This document shows, in pieces, positions 10,798 through 21,714 of a stretch of DNA of 64,000 nucleotides (position 1 is the stretch's first letter; each line of letters starts with the position of its first letter). Source of the stretch: Populus alba (taxonomy: Eukaryota; Streptophyta; Magnoliopsida; Malpighiales; Salicaceae). A program made the translations under genes and the position numbers. Location of the stretch: NCBI RefSeq assembly GCF_005239225.2, contig NC_133297.1, forward strand, positions 4,348,392 through 4,412,391. The letters run 5' to 3'. Under the pieces are notes generated by a model. The model made no database searches. It saw only the letters and a program-made list of their open reading frames with translations, and was not told the DNA's origin.

Positions 10798-11332
10798 CTA
10801 CACTTGTTGACCTGCTTGCCCATCCTTTTTATCCCTTTTGGCTCCGTCCTCCTTTCTTCCAATTTGAGTACTCTCATTCTCACTCACACAGTACTTCTTG
10901 AAGAAATAACCCAAACACCTCGTCACAAAAGGCACTGAAGCTGCAACCAGAAAGATAGGGAAAATGCACAGATTCATGAGGAGTAACTGCATAAACCGCA
11001 GATCCATAGGCTATCATCATTGAGGCTGTAGCGACCCATATTTCAAGATGGAAAGGGAACCAGCTGTCAGTGAGAGACGTAACGACAAGCATACAAGTGG
11101 AGAGAGCCAAAGTGTTTGATACCAAGAAAACATAGCAATAAGATGCATAAATTGCTCTTCCTTGATGATGTCTTTCTTGCCAGGCCCCTCCAGGAGGGTC
11201 CACCCCAGCTTGGAATGTAAATCAAGGCCACAACTACTCTAGCATCCCTTGGTGAGTCTCTCACTTCATCATACTGAAATCTCTTGAACCAGCCAGCACT
11301 CTTTTATTATTGTTTCTATTAGGTTGAGACAT
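10798..11332 (-). pseudogene. PGG-domain protein pseudogene
   Basis: This is a broken paralogue of the gene at 12322-12924. The expected start ATG is at 11332 (MSQPNRN...). Compared with the neighbour, small deletions around 11215-11290 remove part of the first membrane helix and shift the frame. The middle part (DPPGGAWQ onward, TM2-TM3) is open over 10880-11203. Another shift near 10955-11005 moves the fourth-helix and tail codons into a different phase, ending at 10798. With at least three frame changes it cannot make a normal protein. Confidence 0.85.
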
Positions 11333-12321
11333 TTTCACTCTGGCAAAGACATGTGCGTGATACCAGGAAGTTACTTAGAAAGAGCTTTGTGCAGAGAAAT
11401 ATAAAGAATAATATAAAATTATATTTTATAATATTATTTAATAGTTTATATTATTGGATTGAGATGATTTTTTATATGGTATTAGAGTTTTTAATGATTA
11501 AAAGATCAGAACTTCAAATCTAGCTATTCTATTTATTTGATAAAAATTAAACATAAAATAATATAGATTTTAAAAATTTTAAATCTAAAAAATAGCAAAA
11601 GCCTTGATTGGCTTCGAGCAAGGAACAAATGCCCACAGTCTTGAAGTATTAAAGTTGGTTTAATGATTTATAAAAAAAGATGGTTTGATTGCCTATCTTA
11701 ATCTGTATGAAATCGGGGGAATCGTGATTAGCCTTGCATTGACCTTAAAGTTTTTTTCATAAAAGGATATTTACTTGATATAAATTAAGATTATTCTTGT
11801 GCAGATCACCTTTCTTACTTCAAATTTTGTTACAAAGTTCCAACTAAATCATTCAGTAACTACAATTAATTAACTTGCCCCTTAATTCATTTTGAGTTTC
11901 AACCGACAGTTCCTCAATCATTTTACTAATTTTCCATTCAGAAATCTTAATTATAACTATCAAAATAATACCACAAAAAAATTGCGATTTTTTTTTAATT
12001 TTAGCTTAAATTGATGTCAACAAAACAAAACCCTAACAATAATAAAGATTGTGTTCAGTAATTTACTAAAGTAAAGTGAGTGATTCAAAAATTACTGACC
12101 CCCACTGATAATCAAAATATATATAAAAAAAAAAAAACAGAAAAATCTTTATTAACTCACAGCAACACGTAATAATACCTGGCTAGGTATCACTTGATAG
12201 AAAAGACTACAAGAGCTGACAATAAGAGCAAGGCTGCTACAACTGGAGGACTTACAACGGAATTAGAAATAAAAATTAAGTCCACATTAGCATGGGCTTA
12301 ATCTACAAACACGTAGAAAAT
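11333..12321. other. Spacer between PGG pseudogene and PGG gene 3
   Basis: About 11690-11815 resembles 1640-1745 and 17220-17320, the 3' flank of gene 2 in both copies. This shows that the array grew from a common gene-plus-flank unit. The rest is AT-rich with nothing recognised. Confidence 0.45.
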
Positions 12322-12924
12322 CTAAACTTGAAGACCTGCTTGCCCATCCCTCTTGTCTCCTTCTTCCTGACTTCCTATTTGATGCTCAATCTCAATCATA
12401 CAGTACTTCTTGAAGAAATAACCCAAACACCTCATCACAAAAGGCCCAAAAGCTATAATCAAAAGATAGCGATAACGCACAGATTTACGAGGAGTAACAG
12501 CAAAAACCGCAGATGCATAGGTTATCATCATTGAAGCTGTAGCAACCCATATTTCAGGATGGAAAGGGAACCTGTAAGTGAGAGATACAATGACAAGTAT
12601 ACAAGAGGAGAGAGCCAAAGTGTTTGATATCACGAAAACATAGTAAGCACCCGGTTGAGATGCATAAATTGCTGTTCCTGCAACATGAGTACCATTTCCT
12701 GCAACTAGAGTACCATTTTCTGCAACTAGAGTACCATTTCCATTATCTTGCCAGACCCCTCCAGGAGGGTTCACCCCAGCCTGGAAAGTCACTGCTGCAA
12801 TCAAGGCCACAACTACTAGCAAAACATTTCTAGCATCGCTTGGTGTGTCTCTGTTTGGATTATACTGAAATTTCCTGAACCAGCTATAACTTCTTTTAGC
12901 AATGTTTTGTTTAGGCTGAGACAT
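12322..12924 (-). CDS. PGG-domain four-helix membrane protein with repeated NGT loop (gene 3)
   Basis: This intact single-exon frame of 200 aa has its start ATG at 12924. The plan is the PGG family's: TM1 at about 33-50, NPPGGVW at 52-58, TM2 at about 93-116, TM3 at about 124-143, TM4 at about 152-171 and an acidic C-tail. The loop between TM1 and TM2 is longer than in gene 2 because a 21-bp in-frame repeat adds 7-residue units. These place N-G-T sequons at N63, N70 and N77. If the loop is lumenal or extracellular they could be N-glycosylated; this is inference. It is the closest relative of the pseudogene at 10798-11332. It is the only gene in the array that is intact and shows no near-identical copy here. 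Confidence 0.85.
   Translation of the reverse strand: MSQPKQNIAKRSYSWFRKFQYNPNRDTPSDARNVLLVVVALIAAVTFQAGVNPPGGVWQDNGNGTLVAENGTLVAGNGTHVAGTAIYASQPGAYYVFVISNTLALSSCILVIVSLTYRFPFHPEIWVATASMMITYASAVFAVTPRKSVRYRYLLIIAFGPFVMRCLGYFFKKYCMIEIEHQIGSQEEGDKRDGQAGLQV
12681..12743 (-). repeat. Three in-frame 21-bp tandem units inside gene 3
   Basis: The units at 12681-12701, 12702-12722 and 12723-12743 share AGAGTACCATTTcCTGCAACT-like sequence. Each encodes a 7-residue block with an NGT sequon. The length is a multiple of three, so copy-number changes keep the frame. Confidence 0.92.
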
Positions 12925-13864
12925 TCTTACTTGGGCAAAGATATGTGGGAGATACCAGCACTCTGGCTCTCAAGAAGTTACTTATAAAGACCCTCCGTTC
13001 TAAAGGATGGGGCCCTGCCCTGATCAATTAATTATCGCACATGTTTCTCATATTTGATATCTGTACACCTAATTAATCAGGGATGATTATAAAAGATTTT
13101 CTATAGCTAATTTTATCTTAATTTGTTCTTCATATTTTTATAAATTATACTTTATATTCTATAACAAACAAAACACATTATTGAGGACATACAATGTTAT
13201 TGAACAAATAAACTATATAATGAAAAATGTAATTTGTAAAAATATGGGGAAAAAGTGAAATTCATATAAAATTACAGAAAAATTTATATAATTATCCCAA
13301 TAAAAATAGCATATGGATTCATTAAATAAAGTCTGAATCTTAATATACACACACACATACCGATTCATGTAAGAATTTCTAAACTAATTTAATGATCAAT
13401 GTTTACCCGAGTCAATGCAAGTCAATGAATTTAAGATTATATAAATCTTGTGTGAATAGTGATTATCAACGTCGAATACTGGGCATCCAAATAGCCGCCA
13501 CCAGGAAATCAACGGTGGAAATTTGGCGAAAAGTTAAGCTCAATTGCTTTGCTGTTTGGCAGATGGACCCGGGGAATCAAGACTCCTTTTCAAGTCTTTT
13601 ATTAAACATAAATTTTCCACGAAAACAAAGATGGTTTCTTTGCTCACTCACACAGCTTTTCTTTTTTTTTTCTTTTTTTTTTTTTCACGTTCCTTTCCCC
13701 CTTTATTTTTCCATGCGGTGCCAATAGTTGTAAAAAATTACTTCAAGACGTGGAAAATAAAGTGTTTTTGACTTCAAGAAATTTATTGCAAATATATATA
13801 TAAAATAAAAAAACACCTCACATGGTATATAATTGGTACAGGCATATAAAAAAAAAACACCCGC
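12925..13864. other. Upstream flank of gene 3
   Basis: This is the presumed promoter side of gene 3, followed by AT-rich sequence with a short AC run near 13345 and a T-rich run near 13660-13690. No gene is supported. Confidence 0.4.
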
Positions 13865-14216
13865 TCAAAATCAAAAACTTTCATTCTCCATGTAAAAAAC
13901 CCTAACCCAATTAATTTGTCCTTTTTTCTTTTTTTTTTGCATAAATCCACCCCTCCTCTATCACTTTCTCTTGAATTATTGTCTAGAACATATAATTCCA
14001 AAACATCCATTTTCAATAACCTCACTTTTGCTTTCTTTAACTTCTCCTTTGATGTACTCTCAAGAACCACATGCAAAGATCGTTGGTGTGCTCCCATTTG
14101 CAATCTTTGACTTCTTCTGTGATGTGCTCTCAAGAACCACTTGCAAAGATCAGTGGTGTGCTCCCATTTGCAATCTTTGACTTCTCCTGTGGTGTGCTCT
14201 CAAGAAAACGGGTCAG
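13865..14216. repeat. Dispersed repeat, copy 1, with 70-bp tandem units
   Basis: It starts with the phrase AAATCAAAAACTTTCATTCT and ends in tandem units beginning at 14051, 14121 and 14191, spaced exactly 70 bp. Each has GTGCTCTCAAGAACCAC-like and GCAAAGATC sequence. The whole block recurs at 14519-14790. I do not recognise the family. Confidence 0.8.
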
Positions 14217-14269
14217 TAGCATCGACAAATAGCAATGAAATATTTCAGATGTAAATTTAGCAATGAATT

Positions 14270-14301
14270 ATATATATATATATATTATTATATATATATA
14301 T
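14270..14301. repeat. TA microsatellite
   Basis: An interrupted TA run lies between the two copies of the 70-bp-unit repeat. Confidence 0.85.
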
Positions 14302-14518
14302 TAATTTTTTAATATTAAAAACTGATTTAGCAACAAAAAATCAATTGCAAAAAATAAATTAATATATTAAAAATCAGCAATAAATTATCCGTTGTTAATA
14401 CAATGGCATGGTTTACAATGATTGTGCTGATCAAAAAAAAAGAAAAAAATTTAACTTATATATATATATAAACAAAAAAAAAAAAACACCAGGAAGGAGA
14501 CAATTAATTACTCCAACT

Positions 14519-14795
14519 CAAAATCAAAAACTTTCATTCTCTACATAAAAAACCTTAACCCCTCCTCTATCACTTTCTTTTGAATTATTGCCAGAACATG
14601 TAATTCCAAAACATTCCTTTTCAATAACTCTACTTTTGCTTTCTTTTAAGTTCTCCTGTGGTGTGCTCTCAAGAACCACTTGCAAAGATCGGTGGTGTGC
14701 TCCCATTTACAATCTTTAACTTCTCTTGTGGTGTGCTTTCAAGAACCACTTGGCAAAGATTGGTGGTGTGCTTCAACTTGTAAAGAACCGTGTTG
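14519..14795. repeat. Dispersed repeat, copy 2, with 70-bp tandem units
   Basis: This has the same opening phrase and order as 13865-14216. Its 70-bp units begin at 14660 and 14730. It is direct with respect to copy 1, about 650 bp away. Confidence 0.8.
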
Positions 14796-15662
14796 TGGAA
14801 GAATTCGAGGCAAAATGACAAATTACAACATTTGTTTTTTTGCAAAAACAAAATCATCAATAATAGGGGATGAATTCCGTTCTTATCCAGAATAGCAACT
14901 CCAACTCAACAGATTAATTAAGTTTTTTTTTTTTTTAATATGATGTTTTTTTATATGCTTCCATAGGATCTCAAGTTTGAGTTTTATAATTACTAATATG
15001 ATAGTCATTAAAGATTTGTAAGGTTATTAATTTTAAAACTCGTAAAATTATTTGAAATACATGCAAGCTAAACTGAACACTCGTATTAATTAAAAAAAAT
15101 AAATTTATGTAGTTATTTAATCTAATAAATAATATATATGATACATATATTAAAAAACTCAATTTAAAACTTAACTTTGGGGTATATATTTAGATTTTAA
15201 CTTAAACCTGAAAATGCATTGACTAATAAAATCAGGTTGCCAGGTTTTTAATGATTTGGTTAATATAAACAAACTTGGTTCAATTTTTAGGATTCTTTTT
15301 TAATAAAAATTTATAATTAACTGTTCTTCATAATTTCACCGAATCAATCAAGAATTACAAATTAATGGCTTGTACTTGTCCCTTGCTGGATGCGCTTACA
15401 ATTTTATCTGCTAATCAATCTACGAATAGAAAGAGTGATTGGCAATAAATTTGTTCAATTTTTGCATAAAAAAACTGTCAACCGAATTTTTTTTCAAATT
15501 ATTAATTCAAAATGAAAAAAATCTGGCTAATATTATCACAGCCAACAATATTTATAAACGAAATTACATTCTGCCGTCTGGAAAGAAGAAGAAAGGATCA
15601 GAAGCAAACATTCAGCACCTCATCTTACTGATATGGTTCTTTCTTTCCACATCCGATCTTTT
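14796..15662. other. AT-rich spacer left of copy B
   Basis: No gene or clear repeat is recognised. Copy B of the duplicated unit begins to match copy A only at about 15766, inside the next gene. Confidence 0.4.
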
Positions 15663-16212
15663 TTAACCATTCATTGGGCACTGGTAGTCAAATACAGCGG
15701 AAAACACCCAAATAAGAACCCTTATTACTATAGGTACAGGAGCGGCGAGGAAGATGAGACGAAACGACACTGATTCGTAAGGTGTAACACTATATATCGC
15801 AGAGCCATAAGTGCCCATCATAGAAATTGTAGCAATGAAAACTTCCAAGAAATAAGGGGACCTAAAGGTTAGACATATATAATAGTAGAAAACTGGAGGA
15901 TGTCAGTGCAATAGTGTTACATAGCAGGAAAATTTGGAAAGGTACTCTCTGATCAGAATAAATAGCACGTCCGGCTTTATGTCCCAGCTTATCATCACTT
16001 TGCCAAACTCCACCGGGTGGACAAATTCCAGCTTGGAAGGTCACGGTGGCGATCAGCACAGCCCCGGCCAGCAAAACATTTCGGATATCATGAGGTTCTG
16101 GCTTTAGATCTCCTTCCAATGGTGGCCTTGTTGGTTTTGAGATAAATTTGAAGCAGACCTTGATTTTCCTTTTGATTCTAGTACTAGTAGTATTGTTAGG
16201 GTGATTTTCCAT
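15663..16212 (-). pseudogene. PGG-domain protein, frameshifted (gene 1, copy B)
   Basis: This is the second copy of gene 1 (193-636), with its start ATG at 16212. The protein runs through TM1, CPPGGVWQ and TM2. Then a 4-bp TATA insertion at about 15877, absent in copy A, shifts the frame and stops at 15862. The remaining helices and a normal C-terminus are still readable in another phase over 15663-15848. Copy B thus keeps the 3' end that copy A lost, and copy A keeps the frame that copy B lost. A 12-bp in-frame length difference also separates the copies near 16110-16125. Confidence 0.8.
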
Positions 16213-17558
16213 ATCTCTCAGGTGAAAGTTATGGTTCCTTTCTTCTGTTAACAATGAAACTCAAAGGGCCAAGAAGTTTAAATATTTTTCTTAAAGAGAA
16301 GGGGAATAACGCACTTGATTTTCATTCAAGTAAGAAAGATTCAGTCCCTGCGAGTCTCTGGCACCATTAAATCTGGATAGGAGTACTTTTGGTAGAGTAC
16401 TGAATTCATTTAAGAAAGGTATAAGATCCTGAAACAGCCAAGCAGGCAGTACTGTTATGCCTTCTCTCTTTTTTTTCTTCCCCTTTTTGTGGTATTCAGT
16501 AATTTGAAATGAAAATGTGAAAGTGATACTACCATGATCTGAACCATAAAGGGAGAAAATCTGATTAGGAGTATATAAATATGGTGTCTTCCCAATTTTC
16601 CATTAAATCACTTGACGGAAAGAGTTTGTAAAAGAAGGGAAGGGGGATTTTTCGAATACTTCGGAACAGGGAGCAGAAGGCATGACTGTAAAATGGTATT
16701 TATGGATTACAAAAGCTACGAGAAGCCTTAGGATTGCATGCACATTGTTTAACACTTCTTTTTAGGCTAGACATTTGATAGGAGAAATCAAAGGAAAAGG
16801 TTAAATTGATGCTTTTATTCCCATATTTTGCACATTAAGCATGATTATTTTATTCAAGAAGTATGATGGGGCTTCATTTTGATTGCATCGATGTATCCAA
16901 TCCAACAATTAATGTCTTAGGATGAATTATGTCATCAGCTTTTGCTTTGTAACTTCAATCATGCTACAGTCCTTTTGTTGCAAAAGGATTGATCATGATC
17001 ATCCATACTAACCTAAATGTAGATGCTAGATGGTGAGTGACTTGTCAACTATTTTTATGCAACATGAAACATGTAAACTGATCCGAATATCTATGTTAAT
17101 TAAAAAGAAAAAATTGCAACTAGAAAGGAATAGAGAAATTGACGAACTGAATTGATTAACCTGCAATAAGCTAGAGGACACGAATCTAGGAGAGGTGAAG
17201 AGTCCTACTAATCTGCATGCAATCGGGGGGAATCATAATTTGCCTTGCATTTGACCTTAATGCTTTTTTCAGAAAGGGGTGTATACTTGATATACAGATT
17301 ATTATTGTGCAGATTGCCTTAATTTAATTAAGCTAGTGCAGTAGCCCGTATCAGTTTTTCCTTTCAATTTTATAAACCAGGATGCAAATTTATTATGGGA
17401 AAAAAACACATTAGAAGATAGTCTAGAGGTAGAGGATACAGAGAATACAACCCAGGAAAACAAGAGATACAAGAATGAGAAAGAAGAAAAAACCAGCATG
17501 GCCAAGGACAAATTAGAAATGAACCAGCTTATGTTGGCCTTGCTCGCAGCTCTTACAT
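16213..17558. other. Spacer between gene 1B and gene 2B
   Basis: Near-copy (about 2% diverged) of 637-1984. It should hold the promoter of gene 1B and the 3' flank of gene 2B. There is no additional gene. Confidence 0.5.
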
Positions 17559-18098
17559 CTACACACTTTGGCCTGTTTCCCCGCCTATTTCTTCATCTTT
17601 CTGACATTTATTACTGCATTTCTTAAGCATCTGAATCAAAAACCTTGTGATAAAAGGCACTGAAGCTGTAATCAAGAGATAGCGAAAATGCACAGATTCA
17701 TGAGGGGTAACAGCAAAAATTGCAGAAGCATAAGTTACCATCATTGAAGCTGTGGCAACCCAAATTTCAAAGTGGAAAGGGAACTTGTAAGTGAGAGATG
17801 TGATAACAAGTAATGATGCGGAGAAAGCCAAAGTGTTTGACATCAAGAAAACATAGTAAGGATGTTTTTGAGACGCATAAATTGCTCTGCCAGCTGCATG
17901 ATGTTCTTGAACGTTATCATCCTGCCAGAGTCCACCAGGAGGATTCACCCCAGCTTGGAAGGTCACTGCAGCAATCAGTGTGGCAATCACCAGCAAAGCA
18001 TTCCGTGCATCATTTGGTGAGTCCCTTTCTTTATCATATTGAAATCTCTTGAACCAGCTAATGCTTCTCTCGGTATTTTGAGGGTGTACTTGAGCCAT
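17559..18098 (-). CDS. PGG-domain four-helix membrane protein (gene 2, copy B)
   Basis: This intact 179-aa frame has its start ATG at 18098. It has the same layout as gene 2A: TM1 about 32-50, NPPGGLW at 52-58, TM2 about 82-103, TM3 about 111-130, TM4 about 140-158. It has the canonical PPGG where copy A has PSGG, and F/E residues in FPFHFE where copy A has YPFHFD. These residues match the other paralogue (gene 3 has FPFHPE). Copy B therefore looks closer to the ancestral sequence. The upstream side carries a perfect palindrome at 18548-18593. Confidence 0.82.
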   Translation of the reverse strand: MAQVHPQNTERSISWFKRFQYDKERDSPNDARNALLVIATLIAAVTFQAGVNPPGGLWQDDNVQEHHAAGRAIYASQKHPYYVFLMSNTLAFSASLLVITSLTYKFPFHFEIWVATASMMVTYASAIFAVTPHESVHFRYLLITASVPFITRFLIQMLKKCSNKCQKDEEIGGETGQSV

Positions 18099-19658
18099 TT
18101 TTGTCCAAGCAGCAACTTATGATGCCAAACACTTTAATGAGTACCTTTAAATAAGCTAGATGCATACAATGAGTCAAAGGCATTACCTTAATTTCTTATT
18201 AAAAAATTCAAACCATTAATTTGCAAAAAATAATACCTGAAGCATAGTTATAGAATTTGTATGGTATTGTAACTTGTTAAGGTAGAGCTTGATCTCCGAA
18301 CTTATTTGGAAAATAACCTTGTCAAGCTCTATTGATTTAGTTGAACTCAAACAAGACTTTATTACCTTAATTCTATGAATTTTTATTAATATTTTATCTA
18401 AAATAATATAATTTTATGTTTTCAAAAACATTATCCAAAATTAAATTTGTTTTAAGATTGATCCAACAAATTAATTCACAATTCCAACCATCTATAAAGT
18501 CTAATGAGTATGGATTGAAATAGAAAAAGAACCGGTAACTCTCTATCAACCGGTTTAATATTTAATTGTACACAATTAAATATTAAACCGGTTATGCACA
18601 ATTAAATATTAAACCGGTTCCAACCTCGTGACAAATTGATCTCCTTTCTGCAATCTCGAATCACAGCTTTCAACCTTGACATTGATATGAATGCATGTTT
18701 TCACATGCAAGTTTCAACTCCCCGAAGATGTGAGATTCCTAACTCTTGTCCTAATCTTTCCAACAAAGTGAAAAATAAGACCAAGACCCGCATTGACCGG
18801 TAGCGTTCATTAGCGAACTCTCTCTGGGCCCTATCTCCTGCATTTCTGAAAAAATAGGCTGCCTTAAGAAAAGTTGGAAGATTTCTCCTTCATGCCCTTG
18901 CTCGCCCAACGCTGAAGCCCTTCCCTCCGTTCCTGATGAAACTACTCATCCTTAGAGATGCTCCACAGATGTGGAATAGCATACTCTTTAATCGACGGTG
19001 ATTCCGCAAAGAGAGGAGCTTAACGCCCTATTTCATGGATGGTCTTTGTATTCTTTAGACACTACATATCTCGTCCTTTGCAATATGTCACCTAACATCC
19101 TTTAGGAATCTTCCTATCTATTGACTTCAAAATTTCAAGCTATATAGCTCAACTGGCAGTAGGGTTCCGGCCCTCCCCTCGAGAGATATCGCGCCTCTTC
19201 TTTGTAATAACAATACATGAAAACTTCAAAACTTCAATGCTGGAGATATGCACACAGAATATTAACTTCAGAAACATGTCGACAGTCGAGGATCACCTTC
19301 CCTGAGATTTGAACTGTTTTCTTTGTAGTAATTAATAATCACTTCGTCAATAACTAAGTGTTCGTAAATATTAATGCAGCGACCCAAACATGGCTTTCGG
19401 CTGATCGATTATTGAAATGCCAGCTTGCTGGTTTGGTTGATGGGCCTTAATTAAGAAAGGAGACTTGTATAGGTCTTGAAAGCGTACACGAGGAAGAAAG
19501 CTTCATTGGTTTTGTGCGTCCTCCCTTACTGTGTGAACTGAACATTTTTTTCCCATTTTTATTTTTTTTTTTAACCAACTACACATTTCATGGAAGGCAC
19601 AAAACCAAATGTCAAAAACAGGCTGTATGGCTAAATATAATATATGTTGGGAGTTTTG
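18099..19658. repeat. Right part of duplicated unit, copy B, with empty copia site
   Basis: This matches 2525-3166 joined directly to 8042-8926, without the retrotransposon. At about 18760-18770 the sequence runs CTTTCCAACAAAGTG across the site that is split in copy A. Divergence from copy A is clearly higher here (4-15%) than over the genes (about 2%). No coding sequence is evident. Confidence 0.8.
18548..18619. repeat. Perfect palindrome plus extra arm upstream of gene 2B
   Basis: Two 22-bp arms, 18548-18569 and 18572-18593, are exact inverted copies around a 2-bp centre. The right arm is then repeated at 18596-18619. The site lies about 450-520 bp upstream of the gene 2B start codon. Confidence 0.9.
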
Positions 19659-20537
19659 CCCACTTTAGCTAACCCACCAAAGTCCAAACACATGACAGAA
19701 TTACCTTTTCGGTAATAAAATGTATGTGCATGTGCTGAAGTTTACTGTCCTGACTCAATACAATAAAAGATTACTCAGTCAACATTATAGAAACCCATGC
19801 ATGCAGATGATGCAATTGCAAGCCTCTTCTCCTTCCCAGGGAGACTTTACTTCTTTTTTTTGTTTGTTAATTATGTGGTCTGCACACAATATGCAGCAGG
19901 CCAGCATCTAGTACCTATCCCATATCTATTTTTGGGCTGGGCTAAGCAATAAACCAATGGTGGTTGGGGTAGACTTCCCGCATCGTGAGTGCAGGCTGTG
20001 TAGTTTTTGCTGCCTCGAATGGTTTAGATGACACTTTACTATTGGTTAATTAACTTTATTGCACAAATCAAAAATATTGTATATAAAAAATTATAAAATT
20101 ATTATAAGTATAAGATTTATATAGTATTCAAATATTGTTCCTAAATATTTCTGATCAATATTCTATTAAAATAAGATATTAATTAGAGTTGTTTAGACCA
20201 GAGTATATGATGTTTCTTTCTCTATGAAAGAAAACACTTGTTCTTATAAACTGAGGTATGAGGAATACCTAAAACTAATATGCAGGTGCTTGTTAGATGA
20301 CATGTACACTAAATTGACTCGCAAAATAATTTTATATGAGAAAATCATCTAAATCTATAGATATGCTCACGTGTATGTGATTATTGTCTAAGTAATCCTT
20401 GAATTTGGTATCAATAAGTTATTTTATAGGGAGAGAGTTATACTTTGATTGGAACATTGTTGATGAAAAGATAATAATTACATTGAGGTTAAGTCAAGCT
20501 ATTTATGACTTTTTTTATATTCAGGGGCTCTTGATAA
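19659..20537. other. Spacer
   Basis: This lies right of the copy B boundary. It is AT-rich and I recognise no gene or repeat in it. Confidence 0.35.
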
Positions 20538-20707
20538 TTTTTTTTTTTTTTTTAGGAAACTCCACTCCCCGAAAAACACACTTTATGGGTCCAAGTGAGC
20601 GAGTAAAATTCCGATTGTCTCAGGCTCTTACAAGAGGTGCACGCTATGACTCGAACTCGAAACCATGCTGTGCAGATCTCAAGCCCTTTGCAACCACACC
20701 ACGCCCC
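20538..20707 (-). mobile_element. tRNA-derived SINE (probable)
   Basis: Read on the minus strand, about 170 bp begins near 20707 with a tRNA-like head. It contains TGGTTGCAAAGG, which fits an RNA polymerase III box A, and AGTTCGAGTC, which fits a box B, about 35 bp apart. It ends in a run of 16 A (T-run at 20538-20553). Internal promoter plus A-tail is the SINE plan. Candidate target repeats next to the ends (CTCTTGATAA and CCCTTGGAAA) are imperfect, so the insertion is old or the ends are slightly off. The open frame across it on the plus strand is not a gene. Confidence 0.65.
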
Positions 20708-20927
20708 TTGGAAACAAGTGTTATTATTGCTAAATTATATTTAATTATTAAGATTATTAGAAAAGCATGTATTATTAAGACTTGTTAAGAATTACTAATG
20801 ACCGTTATTTAACATCCGCAATTTGAAATGCTGTATTAGTGCTCTCGTTTATGTTTTCATCGATTCCTTCAACGTGACGGGGAAGTAGGGTTTTTGTTTT
20901 TAAAAAAAATTCTGATTTCCCTGGCTT

Positions 20928-21116
20928 TCACTGCTCTGTTTGCTGAAACATATCTAGCGAGATCACTACTATGCATACAGCTCCGCTTTGAAGAATAAAA
21001 TCAAGGACGTTTTGGTGGGAATTTATACTTGAATGGATTGGGATCTTCTCATGATCACTGGAGCATGATACATCATTTAATATAGGCATTAAGAAGTAAA
21101 TGCATAATAAATTCAT
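20928..21116 (-). pseudogene. Ankyrin-PGG gene fragment
   Basis: About 20936-21025 is a decayed match to the linker region of the ankyrin-PGG gene at 22622-24239. VLDFILQSG and a degenerate LEMFQQ can still be read. The ankyrin repeats and membrane helices are not present nearby. It is a remnant of a second ankyrin-PGG paralogue. Confidence 0.7.
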
Positions 21117-21226
21117 ATTCTGATTGTCGGAAAACTTGACAGTTGACAGTGATCTCAGTCGTTTAAGGGCTTTAATGTTTTCGAAGAAGAAATAACACCA
21201 ATATTTAGCAAAGAGAACTAATTAAT

Positions 21227-21524
21227 TTGAGTTTTTCCTTTCAATTTTGTAAACCACGATGCAAATTTATTAGGGGGAAAAAAACACGTTAGAAGATAGT
21301 CTAGAGGGAGAGGATACAACCCAGGAAAACAAGAGATACAAGAATGAGAAAGAAGAAAAAACCCAACATGGCCATGGACTCATTAGAAATGAACTAGCTT
21401 ATTTTGGCCTGTTTGCCCATCTATTTCTTCATCTTTCTGAAAATGTGACCATGTTTCTTAAATTTTTAAGCATCTGAATCAAAAACCTGGAGATAAAAGG
21501 CACTGAAGCTGTAATCAAAAGATA
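21227..21524 (-). pseudogene. 3' fragment of a gene-2-like PGG gene
   Basis: This matches 17352-17680 and 1775-2105: the 3' flank plus the last codons (tail and fourth helix) of gene 2, with indels. Similarity stops at about 21524, before the rest of the gene. Confidence 0.8.
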
Positions 21525-21714
21525 TTTTCTGACAATGAAACTAACTAACTAGATTTCCAAAGGTTTCTTCTTTTCTCCAATGCAAAATGAGGATTAAGAC
21601 GTCAAATCCTCGACAGACATCAAACATTCAAATGGATTTTATCTATTTGAAGATTTTAAATAATTGTAATTCTTATTAGTAGCTGCCATGACGGGCACTA
21701 CAGAAACCTTTTTA

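Noticed and set aside
13544..14180. Short frames in both directions around the 70-bp repeat
   Set aside because: They repeat because the DNA repeats. There is no protein feature beyond the tandem unit.
20399..20788. 129-codon open frame on the plus strand
   Set aside because: It runs across the SINE-like element and AT-rich flank. The protein has no family features and the frame is explained by the repeat.
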